A stretch of 64,000 nt of DNA, from contig MU130381.1 in NCBI GenBank assembly GCA_015039465.1, forward strand, positions 405,807 through 469,806, written 5' to 3'. This DNA comes from Phlegmacium glaucopus (taxonomy: Eukaryota > Basidiomycota > Agaricomycetes > Agaricales > Cortinariaceae). Position numbers and translations under genes: made by a program. The notes below the pieces were generated by a model. That model worked only from the letters and a program-made list of their open reading frames with translations. It was not told where the DNA came from and ran no database searches. Shown one piece after another: positions 1 to 10,747 of the stretch; within the stretch, counting starts at the first letter, position 1, and each line of letters begins with the position of its first letter.

Positions 1-559
1 TGTCTCTGGTAGTCCGTACTCCGTTCTAGTACTTTCCCTTGCCTCCGGATTTACTCCTTCTATGTCCAACTCCGAGAGTTCTCCGTATCACTCTGGCTCT
101 TCCGACGTTACTCCAAACTCATTTCCACATCTTCGTCACAACCACTATTTCTTTGTCATCACTTTCCCACCATCAGTCAGCACACCAGCTATGGATTATT
201 CACCCCAAGAATGCAGGACCTTCCGGGAGCAGAACGCAGCATTTATATTTATATTTTATATTTCGGTTGCAATTCCTTTTATATTTAAGTACTCGAAACT
301 TGTATGTTTTCCTCAGTTCGAATATCAACTTAGTTTCCTACTCTTGGTCTTCCTACTTAGATTCTTTTCGTCCTCTAAGTCACTGAGGTCTTCCGTCTTG
401 TTACTTCTTCTTCCGTTCCGAAATCAGGACACCTTAGGAGCTGGGCGGCACAGCACACACGCTGAGGCCAACGTCCTTTCCGCTTACTGTTCCGGAGTAG
501 CTCCGACGTGACTTCCTTGTTTTAAACTTAACACCAAGATCGACAAGCTATCAACGCAG
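1..559. other. Upstream region of the DUF6589 gene, no supported gene
   Basis: This stretch is pyrimidine-rich and has overlapping open frames of 115 and 149 codons on the plus strand, neither with recognisable motifs. It may hold the promoter, a 5' exon of the downstream DUF6589 gene, or the left end of a mobile element that begins outside the window. I found no terminal repeat here that matches the right side of the RecQ gene. Confidence 0.4.
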
Positions 560-2938
560 ATGAGCTATCACGCACCTGATCTTTGGCGACTGCTCGCTAA
601 ACTACTTGCTTCCGATCCTGCTGCAAATCAGAGACGAGCACAACTCGCATTCAAGAAGGCTGGCTCTGCAAACCATAACCTGGGTCCCCGATTGAATGAT
701 GGTGATATAGCGATGGGAGATTCCACTGGAGATGGAAGAGAGACCGTTGATGATGATATTGGGTTGGTTGACGAGGACGACGATGCACCTGAGGATTTGA
801 TGGAACAAGTTGAGGGACAGCTTGATGCCCTAATAGTGATTGTAAGTATGAGAGCGATGTCACATATGCACAAAAAACTTACAGGTATTTTGTAGAAACA
901 AGTCTTCTGCTTGAGTATCATGATGCAGAGCAGCAATCAGCAGTGCAACGCATTGCAGAGCATAGTCGGTGTTTTTCTTCATGCGGCAAACACACCGGAG
1001 ACTGTCCTAGAGCTTCTCGCTCACCTGGGTGTATCAATATCACCATCAACAATAATTAATGCAGTGTCAAACCTTTCAAAGGAGTCCAGTACAGCCATTC
1101 GAAAGCTCAGAAAGTCTCTGCTCACACTTTATGCATACGACAACCTTGACATTGACCTTAAACATTTGGTGCCAACTGTCGAAAACCCTTTCAATACCCT
1201 TGTACATCTCACAACTGCGTCTATGCTTCCATTAATGCATAACATCTCACTGGATGACCTCAATTGCTCCGATTTCCTGTGGAAGAGATATCAACATAAT
1301 TTCAATGCCCTCCAACAGGATATACCAAACATACCGTTCGAAAAGCTGCTTGAAATTCATTCAGAGGAGATTGTATCTGGGCCATCGCGCCGGAAGAGAT
1401 TTAATGCTTGGAAATACCTTTCCGACCTTGTCGAATTTGGCCCACCCTACTTCCACAAGTTTAAGAAGTTGCTTGGCAATCCAGAGGTTGTTGATGAAAT
1501 TCCGCTTGTCAAGACAATTCAAACACCATTGCGAACTCTCAATATAAGCCCCAGCTCACCAGGGACAAATGCCAGTGCATTGGAGATGTTCTTTCTTCAA
1601 AGCGGCGTAGGTGATCCTAATCGTACACCGGGTGCACAAGACCCACAGAATCATGTCATCCTCATATCCGGAGATCTTCTCACTATCCAACATCTACGCA
1701 GCCTGCGAGCAACACAGGCAGACGAGTCAACAGCTTGGGGTCGTGTACAATTCATGGTACCGGTGATGGGCCTCTTCCACCTCAAGATGGCATGTGCCGA
1801 TGCAATATGGCGAATCTTCATCCACAACAAAGCGAAGGAGTCCAGTCCAAATGACCTAATAACACATATAGGTCAAATACGACCCAAGGAGACACACAAG
1901 ATTGAAACCAAACCTGGGTTTCGAAAAATGCACGAATGCATTCAACACGTTGGGATTGTGTCTCGTCTCGAGGTTTGGAGGCTTGCTGCAAAAGCTCGAT
2001 TCCCAAGTGTAGCATCACTAGAAGATTTTGCAGCACTGGCACCTGAATGGAATATCTTAGTAGAAATGGCAACAGAAATAGCATTGCAACATCCAACATC
2101 AGCAAATTTTAGCAGAATGCGTACCCGGAATGCTGGAGACCGTGATCAGCAACTTGAAAACATGATATTGCGCGAGGAGTATTTCCTACTTTACGAAGAG
2201 ATATCGCATGGCCTAAATCACGGTGACATTGGTCGAGTGGAGACATGCTTCATGCCATGGATATTTATATTTGCGGGCTGTGGCAAGCATAAATACGCAG
2301 CAGAGATGAGACGTTATTTGGAAGACGTACATTTTGTTTACCCAGAGAGCTTGCGGTGTGTTGTTAATAATTCATTTGTTGATGCGCCGCTGACTTTAGC
2401 ATGGAATTTAGTCGTGCTGTCCGCATGAATATCCTCTGCAATCCAACAGGAAAAAAAGGACATTTCCGTGCCATTGACTGGATTATTGAACACAACAATT
2501 TGTATATAAAGGTGAATATAGTTACGGTATAAGGATGTGGAATACTAATGTTTCTGTCAGCGCATTTATGGAGGAAAATTCTCAAACCATACGCAAGAAC
2601 GTATAATGAAGGAATCAGCACTGATTGAGGTATATAAGAGCATCCGCATCCAGTTTGAACAGATGTTCTGCTTGGAGCACAAGACAATACGGCACTCGCC
2701 TCCAAAAATGAAAAATACATTTGACAAGCTGGGCGACTACATGCGGACAGAATCGACACATACAGAAGTGAGGGGTAGGATGGCGTACAACATTGTTGAT
2801 GCGAAGGCAAAGGGGATGCATATGGCTATGACAGGACATGCACCAGGTAACTCAAATGCAAGCAGTTCAAGCGGCAAGTTAGGTGAAGATGCAGAACAGG
2901 ATGTTGAAGTTGAGGATGATGGAAGCCTCGATGTCTAG
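560..2938 (+). CDS. DUF6589-family protein, three exons, one frame break
   Basis: Member of the large mushroom family DUF6589, whose function is unknown to me. Likely exons are 560-841, 896-2511 and 2561-2938. Exon 2 opens with the segment CNALQSIVGVFLHAANTPET and carries the family block GDLLTIQHLRSLRA followed by VMGLFHLKMACADAIWRIF; the C-terminal part has NPTGKKGHFRAIDWIIEHNN and ends in an acidic tail. The frame used from 896 runs into a stop at 2426-2428, while the family-like continuation (MEFSRAVRMNILCNPTG) lies in another frame, so about one base is missing near 2388. Its stop TAG (2936-2938) overlaps the stop of the convergent RecQ gene. DUF6589 genes are, in my recollection, repeatedly found beside RecQ helicases in Agaricomycetes, which suggests a two-gene mobile unit. 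The family assignment is firm; the role is not. Confidence 0.75.
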
Positions 2939-5512
2939 GGTGGCAGCAGAGGAGGGTTCGGAGGGCGCTGATAGTAGAACATAGCTGGGTGATATTGCTG
3001 ATATTGATGGCCCATCTCGGGATGATGGTATTGGTAAGGATATTGAGGATGGGCATACTGAGGAGCGAGTGGGAGCTGTGGAGGTGTAAAGTTTGATGGA
3101 ATGACGTTCTCGTTGCCAGCATTTCTTCCTGAAGCTTCAAGCTGGACACGCCGACCTTCAATTTTCTTTGGACATTTGCTATTTGAGCCTATAAGATAGT
3201 TATTAGCGTGAATAGAATATAAAATATAAGAGCATACTGTTATGACCAAGCTCCTGGCATGCCGAACATCTTTGTGGTGCGCGTTTTCGAGATACAGACG
3301 GTTGAACATCAGAGGCAGTGCTTGTGATAGCACTGGCAGCCTCAAGTTGAGCAGGAGCGGTTGGTGGAGCTGGTGGTGGATAGTATTCGCAAACAATATG
3401 GAGCAGAGACGGGCCAAATTCCTTTGCCCAATCATCGCACCAGCTCGTCTCCTTGATCAGCTGAGAGACTGTATGCAACTTGCCGACTTGTGCACAGTCA
3501 ACAATGCGTGCGATAATGTCGTCCGAAATAAAAAGACCAGGCCCAAAGATTTCAATAATTGCTGGTTTGAATTTTGATAAGGCCTCGATATCACGCCAGT
3601 CAAATAAGGCATCTTGAAGTTTCTGATCCTTGGGGGTCATTGTATAGGTTCTGATTGTAGACTTTGCTGATTGCTTCATAGGTTTGGGAAGGGCGGGAAC
3701 TTTGAGGTGTTCAAATGCAGCTGGGTGGCAGAGATCACAACAAATATTATGGATCTTGGGCCTACAGCGAGCGCAGCCCTCCGCAGTTGAATCGTCACAC
3801 TTCAGATGATCGTTGATAGCTAAGAAAAGAATTACAATGAGTGGATATAAGCGGTAATATGGACCGAAACAATGCACGCCTTTGATCATTCCCAAATACA
3901 AGCATGGGAACCACTCGACGACATTTGAAATGAAGATGGGCATTGATGAAATCATCCATTGCACTTCCCACCTCTACAACCTTATCCTTCCCCTTCGTAA
4001 CTGAACTCTGTGTTGTCGTCACCTTTCTGGCCCGCTTTGCATAGTGGGCACGCTTTGTTTCTTTCAAGGTTTCCTCTGGTGTTCCCTTGGATGTTGGAGT
4101 GTTGGGTAGTATCGGATCAGCAGAATCAATGATGTCAGTGGCTTGGTTGAGAACTGATGTCGTTCTGTCAGTGAGTGCTGGTCTCTTTGCCGTGGGATTG
4201 AGTTGATTTGTTGATTTCCTCTTTGATCCAGTTCCAATTCCCTCCTTCGACTTCTTCAGAGCAGCTGCTATAACTTTCTTAGCTTTAGCTTTTCGTTCTT
4301 CATCTGTATCTTTCATCTCAACGAGAAGAACCACCATCCCTGTCTGACCAGGCCCACGTGCTCCTCGACCAAATCGCTGCCAAAGTGTGCAGAGGGTGCA
4401 TGTTGCCTTCCACTGTACAACAATCTTGATATTCGGTAAGTCCATTCCCTGATATTTTTGAGTAAGAACTTATTTGAATATTATTTCAAAATTTACCATT
4501 CCAAATGCGTCTGTGCAGAAAAGACCAAATACCTCCCCAGATCTCATCTTCTCACACAGTTCTTCCCTCTCCTCTTGTGTCAAATCTGCATGAAACCATC
4601 TGATCTTTTGCTGATCTGCTACTGGTAATAGCATACGAATGGTCTTACATGCATTTTCGGCCTCTTTCTTTCCATCGAAGAATACAAGAAAAGGATCTAA
4701 GGTATCTCCTTCTTTGAAACTATCTGGTATGAGAAACCAAAGGTCCTGAAATTTGTTTGCAGGGTAGACAAGGCATCGGACCATCAAACTGATTTCTGGG
4801 CGATCATTTGAACGCAAAATCTGCTCAGTTTTATCAATCCTGAGTTGTAGAATGTCGATTATATCAAGGAGGATAGGAAGAGGGAGTGTAGCCGAAGCTA
4901 TATAGAAGGGAACATGTTCCGGGATGAGATAGCGCAATGCTCCTAAATGTGCGTATTCTTTTCGAAAGCTTCCCCATTGACTGATACAATGTCCTTCGTC
5001 AAAGATGAAGTTTAGGAGGCGCTTTGTGAAATCTGCCTTTTTCCAAAGCTTCTCGACTTCTTCATTACTCATTAGAATCTCTGGATGGACAATCACGACA
5101 TTGTATTTCCCATTTTCAATATCCTGCTCACATATGTTAGCTGATCTGTTTATATGTTCAGGTGATCTCGTACCTTCCAGGTCTCTACATTCGCATTCTT
5201 CATGCTGACGGCTATGCCTGAAAGTCCTGCTTCGTCCAAAAGGGCCTCATTTTGCTTTCCAAGCAAGTTGAGTGGGGTGACCACAATTGTCATCGCATTC
5301 CGTCCTTCTTCCAGAGCCATGAGCAGAGGTATCCAGAATGACAAGGTTTTCCCGGCTCCCATTGGAGCACAGCCAATAACATCTTTGCCGCTGTACAAAG
5401 CAAGCGCCGTTTTGATTTGGTACCAGCATGGACGCTTCCCGAACTTTGCCTGTACAAGGGCACAGACCTCCTGGATGGTCCATTCCCTTCATGTTTTAGG
5501 TGTACTTTCCAT
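2935..5512 (-). CDS. RecQ-like DEAH-box DNA helicase with C-terminal zinc knuckle
   Basis: Superfamily 2 helicase of RecQ type, split by introns (for example near 5100-5150, 4446-4500, 3780-3830 and 3190-3240). Visible motifs in order are motif I APMGAGKTLSFW, motif II DEGHCISQWG, motif III ASATL, and motif VI QRFGRGARGPGQTG. After the helicase core come a Lys-rich linker, a Cys-rich block (GCARCRPKIHNICCDLCHP), a knuckle-like CSACQELGHN that continues across an intron to SKCPKK, and a Pro/Gln/Tyr-rich tail. This architecture is typical of the helicases paired with DUF6589 genes, not of housekeeping RecQ. The frame that leads into the helicase has ATG at 5510-5512 but a TGA at 5489-5491 seven codons later, best explained as CGA to TGA; either the copy is dying or an upstream exon provides the start. 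Confidence 0.8.
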
Positions 5513-6072
5513 AGTATTATTTGGAATTGTGCTCATACTTAGTTTTCGTATGATATTCAAATTTTCATGTCTAGTTATCTACATCAATATTGCTTGTGAC
5601 GAAAATGTGACATGACTGCTTAGCGAACCCAACCTTGGGGTTAATCAGTGGTCTCCGAGATCACCGACCAACTTTTCCGGCAGCCGCTCTCTCGCGAGCT
5701 CGAGACCTTAGGTTTGTTTATTTGTTCAGCCATCAATTATTACATAAGCTCCCTAATAGTAAGAATAGCTCGCGAGATGAGCGGCTGCTTTTAGGAGCCT
5801 GGGATTTATTGGTTTTAATCCAGACATGCAATTTGTAGTGTAACAAATGATAGTCTATTGACCACACTTATTAACTATATGCATTTAAGTCACACAGTAA
5901 TAGGTCTAATCAGCAGTTGTAGGGTAAACAACTCTGATTCCCTTGTCTATTATCAGTGGTATTAGCCAGTTATTGGTGCATTAATTAATATTTATGCTGA
6001 AATAATAGATAAAAATTGCAAAAACCATGCTTATGCAGATTTAAATCATATCAACGCGGCTCTCAACCGACG
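5513..6072. other. Spacer between RecQ gene and retroelement, with one hairpin
   Basis: No gene is seen. It contains the inverted repeat at 5680-5788 and then AT-rich sequence leading into the retroelement. The right boundary of the RecQ/DUF6589 unit and the left boundary of the retroelement must both lie here, but I could not place either. Confidence 0.4.
5680..5788. repeat. Inverted repeat, 21/22-nt arms
   Basis: The left arm 5680-5700 begins GCAGCCGCTC and ends TCGCGAGCT. The right arm 5767-5788 is its reverse complement with one extra base. The loop is about 66 nt. The arms include the palindrome TCGCGA. It could be a small foldback element or the end of one of the flanking mobile elements; there is no clear target duplication. 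Confidence 0.7.
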
Positions 6073-6137
6073 ATGTCAGCATCAGAGAGCAGCAACAGCT
6101 CGAAGCAGCCGGGTGTAAAGCCCATGAAGCTTGAGCT

Positions 6138-7991
6138 ATGGGTACTCGTCAACTTAAGCGGAAAGCTGGTGAGTTCATCTCAGAAGTTCCGCACTACAAG
6201 CAAGGTTTTGTTTGGGACAGGACCTTGGTATCCCCCCTTCTATCTCCTTCAGCTTTAGCCATGGAGACAGCTCGACCGCTTGCCATGCCTCCTCCTCATC
6301 TCCTTAATGATCTGGATATTCAATCCACCTTACATATGCTGTGCAACTACATACGTGTTGAAACCCCTTTCAATGTTGATCACTTTGAGTCAATGCTCTA
6401 TGATCATCCCAACCAGCCTTTTGTTAAGTCCGTCATGGATAGTTTACGTTATGGTTTTTGGCCATTTGACGAGGGCAATTGGGAAGACAACCATGATGAC
6501 ACCATGCAGAACTATGCGACTGAACAGACTGATATAGAAGCCATTTGATCTTTCCATGACAATGAGATTCGAGCTCACCAATGGTCCGAACCCCTCAAAT
6601 CCAACACCCTTCTCCCAGGGATGAAAATCTCCCTGATTTTTGTCATCTGGCAGAAAGGGAAAGCTCAAGTTATTACTGACCATACTGCATCTGGTCTCAA
6701 CGATGGTATTCCTTGATCCAAAGCTAAAGTTCGCTACGATGACATGCGAACCTTTGGTCAAGTAATTTATAATGCCAAATGGATGTTCCCCAATGAACCT
6801 CTTGTAACATGGAAGTCCGACATCTCATCTGCCTTCTTGAACCTTCCAGTCCATCCCATCTATCAACTCAGGCAGGCTGTCGACGTTGAAGGTGTCTGGC
6901 GCCTTATTCATCGCTTAGTCTTTGGAAACCGAGCTTCTCCGCGTTGTTGGTGCTCAGTCTCTGGCCTCATGTGTTGGATAGGAATCAAAAAATTTGATAT
7001 CAAAGATCTCCACGACTTCATGGATGACTTTTTCTCATGGGCTCGAGCATCTGACTGTGTCCTTTATAAAGGAGTTTCGCGACCTCGGCCACAAGCTTGA
7101 CTCCTTATGTTATGGGACGCGATTGGATGTCCTTGGAGAGAGAAGAAGCAAGAATTCAGTACAGAACTCAAAATCATTGGCTTCTACGTTGATATTAACT
7201 GTGGAACACTGACTCTCACTGATGACGCAATTGGTGATATTGTTGATGCTGTATGGGCTTTCATTACCACACCAGGGCGCAGACCATCTCTACGTGATTG
7301 GCTCCGAGTGGGTGGATATCTGAATTGGGTTTTCAACATCCTTCCTCTCGGATGTCCTGCCCTTTCCGAATTCTATCATAAAATTGCCAGCAAGAACCTC
7401 ATGAATGCTGGCATCTCCCTCAATGCAGATGTAGTGCGGAACTTTGAATGGCTGATCGGAATCATCCCGAAAGCAATCAGCGTCCACTTTGTCAATGCTA
7501 CTCATTGGCATGATAGAGAAGTGGATTTTGAGCTGTGGACGGATGCCAGTCTCCATCTTGGACTTTCATTTGTCTATGCTGGTTGTGGATTCATGTACAC
7601 TATGGCGCCAACGAATGTCAATGAAAAAATCGACATTTTTTTCCTCAAGCTTGTTGCCATCCTCTCTGCCATTCATCACATCACAATCTTCCCTTCACCG
7701 CCTCAAAAGGTCCTTTTATGGACTGATAGCCTCGATTTGGTAGCTGCGTACAGCTCTCTCCATGCGGCTGAATCCCTTCATAACTCAGTCCTTCTAGCTC
7801 TTGCCGGTATTCTCCTCGAAACAGGAATAGATCTTTGTATACGCCATATAGCCAGTAAAGAAAATACCCATGCTGATCTCCTGTCAAGACTCATGATTGA
7901 CGAATTTTATTGTTGTTTCCCCTGTGAAAGTGTCTGCCTCTTCTCTCCTCCACGAGAGCTTCTGCCGACGCGATGGAGGGAGTGCTTTTAA
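6138..7991 (+). pseudogene. Reverse transcriptase-RNase H of the YR retroelement, broken
   Basis: Three reading segments make up the polyprotein. The first (6138-6548) has HPNQPFVKSVMDSLRYGFWP, shared in form with the gene at 15.5-16.9 kb. The second includes SDISSAFLNLPVHPIYQLRQ and the catalytic-type FMDDFFSWA near 7017-7043. The third (7107-7991) has the connection region and RNase H, with ELWTDAS, LWTDSLDLVAAYS and HIASKENTHADLLSRL. Lesions are TGA at 6546-6548, TGA at 6714-6716 and a frameshift between about 7050 and 7107. Both stops sit where the family would suggest arginine, consistent with CGA to TGA. The 3' end overlaps the recombinase frame by 19 nt. Confidence 0.8.
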
Positions 7992-8965
7992 CTGCCTTGG
8001 GTGAGCCAACCCCTTGGCTGGTTCGCCCTTCTCTGGAACTCGAAGACCTCAATGCGCGAGTTCTACATTTACAAACACATTCCCTCGAGAAATCCACTAT
8101 CAGCGGATATTCTACAGGCACCCGTGATTATATTCACTTTTGCAAAATTCACCACATTCCACTCAATCCTATGCCTCAAACTCTCTCACGCTACATTGCC
8201 TTCACATCACTCAACATCGCTTCTGGCCCTAAATATCTCACCGGCGCTCGTCATTTCCTTCTCAGCTTTTATCCTAATTTTGATATCAACAGAAACAGCC
8301 CACTCGTACAAGCTACCATACATGGTTTGAAGAAGGTACATGTGGATCTGGTTCATCACAAACAACCGATTCGCCTTATCCATATTTCAACCTTTGTTGA
8401 CGTCACTATTTCCTCTGGGAAATTTGACAATCTTCTTTTCGCCACAATTATGTCTTGTTGTTTCTATGGATGCCACTGTTCAGGCGAACTCATCCTTAAA
8501 AGCAAGAAAGATGTTGACTGGCGTAAAAGTATTAAACGATCCTCTCTACATTTCTCACCAGGATATGCTGGGTATCTCCTTCCATATCACAAAACCGACC
8601 CCTTTTATTCTGGCACCGATATCCTCTTTTCCAGCCAAGAAGTCGCAGACCCTGTCATTCTCCTTCATCTATTCGTTTCTGCTCACGATAGCATCCATGG
8701 TGTCCATCCAGCCCTCTTCCTTTGTGAGGATGGTTCACATCCAACTCGCGCTTGGTTTGATTCCAAACTCTTCACTTTCCTTGATAGATCTTTCGGGGGC
8801 CATTCTGCCAGGGCAGGTGGTGCAACTTTTTACGCTAGCCTTGGCCTCTCGGAATCCATTATTATGGCTCTTGGTCGCTGGTCATCGGAGGCTTGGAAAA
8901 TTTACATTTGTGACAATCCTTCCATTTGTGCCGCTATACAACTCGCCACCAATCAGCACCACTAA
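7973..8965 (+). CDS. Tyrosine recombinase of the YR retroelement
   Basis: An open frame of 330 codons whose C-terminal half matches the integrase fold of YR retrotransposons and Cryptons. The second catalytic box is clear: GHSARAGGATFYASLG (His and Arg) followed by ALGRWSSEAWKIYI (Trp/His position and nucleophile Tyr). The first catalytic arginine is expected in a context like RxGEL, but here reads CSGEL with Cys169 encoded by TGT (8477-8479), a one-transition change from CGT. The frame is otherwise intact, which is unusual given the broken RT upstream. Activity is unlikely if Arg169 was ancestral. The N-terminal part (SGYSTGTRDYIHFCKIHHIP) fits the usual SAM-like DNA-binding region. Confidence 0.8.
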   Translation: MEGVLLTALGEPTPWLVRPSLELEDLNARVLHLQTHSLEKSTISGYSTGTRDYIHFCKIHHIPLNPMPQTLSRYIAFTSLNIASGPKYLTGARHFLLSFYPNFDINRNSPLVQATIHGLKKVHVDLVHHKQPIRLIHISTFVDVTISSGKFDNLLFATIMSCCFYGCHCSGELILKSKKDVDWRKSIKRSSLHFSPGYAGYLLPYHKTDPFYSGTDILFSSQEVADPVILLHLFVSAHDSIHGVHPALFLCEDGSHPTRAWFDSKLFTFLDRSFGGHSARAGGATFYASLGLSESIIMALGRWSSEAWKIYICDNPSICAAIQLATNQHH

Positions 8966-9037
8966 CCTTGGCCTCAGCTTCTCGCCTCATCTTCTTCACC
9001 ACCTCCATCCCCTCCTCACTCCTTTACAGCCCTTCCT

Positions 9038-9151
9038 TATAGGCATAGCTCCTGCTTCGGCCAAAAATATATTCAGAGAGGCTGCTAAAGCTTTAGCAGC
9101 CTCGCATTCACCTAATAACCTCACTCTGCATTGTCCTAGCTGCAGAGGTCG
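9038..9151 (+). repeat. 114-bp direct repeat, copy 1
   Basis: Starts TATAGGCATAGCTCC and ends GCAGAGGTCG. It matches copy 2 without gaps. It contains a perfect 26-bp palindrome at 9078-9103 built from the half site GAGGCTGCTAAAG and its reverse complement. Position just downstream of the recombinase suggests the B1 terminal repeat of the element. Confidence 0.8.
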
Positions 9152-9651
9152 ACGTAAAGGTGGGTTCCGAAGGTAAGGAGGCTTTTTGGAGGCCTCTGCA
9201 CCATCACATGCCCCATTCCTCACACTGACAGCCCTCTGTGCGTCAGCTAGAGCCTTCATACGGCGTGTGATGCCCTCCGCTGCCCTCTGTGCATCATTGA
9301 TTGGCTTGAGACCGTTTCGGCATGGTGCCATTGTTTGGCGGATGCTGTGCTGAGACATGAGGGTCAAGAGTCAGTGAACCATGTGCTGCTGTCTCACCTC
9401 TCTACGGTCACAGTGCAGGTGAGCATATCGTTGCTCATACTCTCAGCACCCTTTCTGACCTCACAGCACAGAGTAGTTTTGTTACCTTATTTATCAACTC
9501 ATTTCCAAGCATCGTTCTTAATTCGTATTCAGTCACTTTTTCCTTCACCCACCCACCTCTCCCTTATTCTCTATTTTTATTCCTGTACTTCTTTTCCCCT
9601 TTCTGTATCATATCGTCTCTCTATCGTCTCCTTTTTCCTTATGTGTATTTG

Positions 9652-9765
9652 TATAGGCATAGCTCCCACTTTGGCCAAAAATATATTCAGGGAGGCCACT
9701 AAAGCTTTAGCGGCCTCGCATTCGCCTAATAACCTCACTCTGCATCATCCTAGCTGCAGAGGCCG
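9652..9765 (+). repeat. 114-bp direct repeat, copy 2
   Basis: Gap-free second copy, exactly 614 bp from the first. The palindrome is at 9692-9717, with half sites GAGGCCACTAAAG and CTTTAGCGGCCTC, so one pair no longer matches. It may mark the right end of the retroelement (B2). Confidence 0.8.
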
Positions 9766-10034
9766 CAAAATCACCCAAAATCGCCCTCAAATGCACAAAT
9801 TTTTGTGACATCCTAAAAAGGCAATTTCTTTTTTGCCTGCAGACTTTGTATTTTGCGCTCCTTGACTCTTCTAACAAGGAAAGCAAACTGTCACCGTTGC
9901 AACTTCCATTATAGCCTCATGTAGCAGTTGGACTTAGTGATTAAATGATGACCTGCAGTTCTACTTAATTTGTTCTGACTTGGCAAAAATCTGCCCTCAA
10001 ATACCCAAATTTTTGGACAAAGACCTGCCAAAAG
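9766..10034. other. Spacer with a diverged short repeat
   Basis: No gene is seen. A motif around GCCCTCAAAT followed by CAAATTTTTG occurs near 9784-9805 and again near 9992-10014, so two fragments of one short repeat are present. Confidence 0.4.
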
Positions 10035-10206
10035 TAGGGATGCCAAAGTTCAGTTCTGAAACAGTCCAGAGAACCAGAACCAACCGAACCGAACCAAGTA
10101 TTGATTCAGTTCTGGTTCTGGTTTGGCCTCAGCCATCTGGTTCTGGTTCTGGTTCTTGATTGGCCAGAAATCTGAGAACCAGTTCTGAACCAGTTCAAAC
10201 CATTCT
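10035..10206. repeat. GGTTC-rich foldback repeat with hAT-type end
   Basis: Begins TAGGGATGCCAAAGTTCAG, matching the hAT terminal pattern YARNG. It then carries many GAACC units followed by many GGTTC units, so the segment can fold on itself. It points the same way as the end at 10748 and is inverted relative to the ends at 12355 and 14629. No 8-bp duplication links it to the outer right end at 14629. Confidence 0.6.
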
Positions 10207-10739
10207 GAACCACTATATCCCAAGGCAAACATTTAAGTAATATATTTACTTATTTGCATTATTTTACAGGTTAATCGGGCTTAAAGATGATTCTTTACGC
10301 AAGTCCAATGAACGACAACAACGGGCCTCTGGTACGCACCTGACCTGTCACATGGACACAAACAATGACAGAGAAAACGAGACATCAATCTCTTGAGACA
10401 TCTATCATGACTAAGGGAGAGACACAGTGGAGAGTACTTATACAATCCCGTGTGGATTCATTGAGTATCTCTTCCCTCACTGTCTCTCCCAGGTAAGATT
10501 CTGTAGCTTTATATTCCCGTCGTGTCTCGTTATCTCTTTGCTCACTGTATCACGCAGAGTTGGGCACCACGAGTACGAGACCATTTTTTGGTTCCCCTCC
10601 CTCCCACTACCTCTTACTTATCATTTCATATATTTCTCTACATAGTCGTACCTAGCTCAAGAAAAATGCTATATTAGACTGTTTTGGCTGGCCTGAGCCG
10701 CCAAAACCAGTTTTGATGCTATCCCTTGCCTGCGTCTCC
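10207..10739. other. Intergenic, mobile-element debris
   Basis: No gene is recognised. A pyrimidine-rich stretch with splice-like and promoter-like sequence (10420-10650) could be part of an old LTR, but I found no partner copy. Confidence 0.35.
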
Positions 10740-10747
10740 CACGCCTG

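Larger units (their letters stand above)
6073..9765 (+). mobile_element. Decayed tyrosine-recombinase retrotransposon (Ngaro/DIRS order)
   Basis: The order RT, RNase H, tyrosine recombinase in overlapping frames defines a YR retrotransposon. Downstream of the recombinase lie two 114-bp direct copies exactly 614 bp apart (9038-9151 and 9652-9765), which resemble the B1 and B2 halves of the split direct repeats known from Ngaro-type elements; I did not find a matching left-end copy, so the subgroup is an inference. The left limit is approximate, set at a short ATG-initiated frame rich in Ser/Glu. The RT part carries in-frame stops and a frameshift, so this copy cannot move on its own. Confidence 0.7.
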
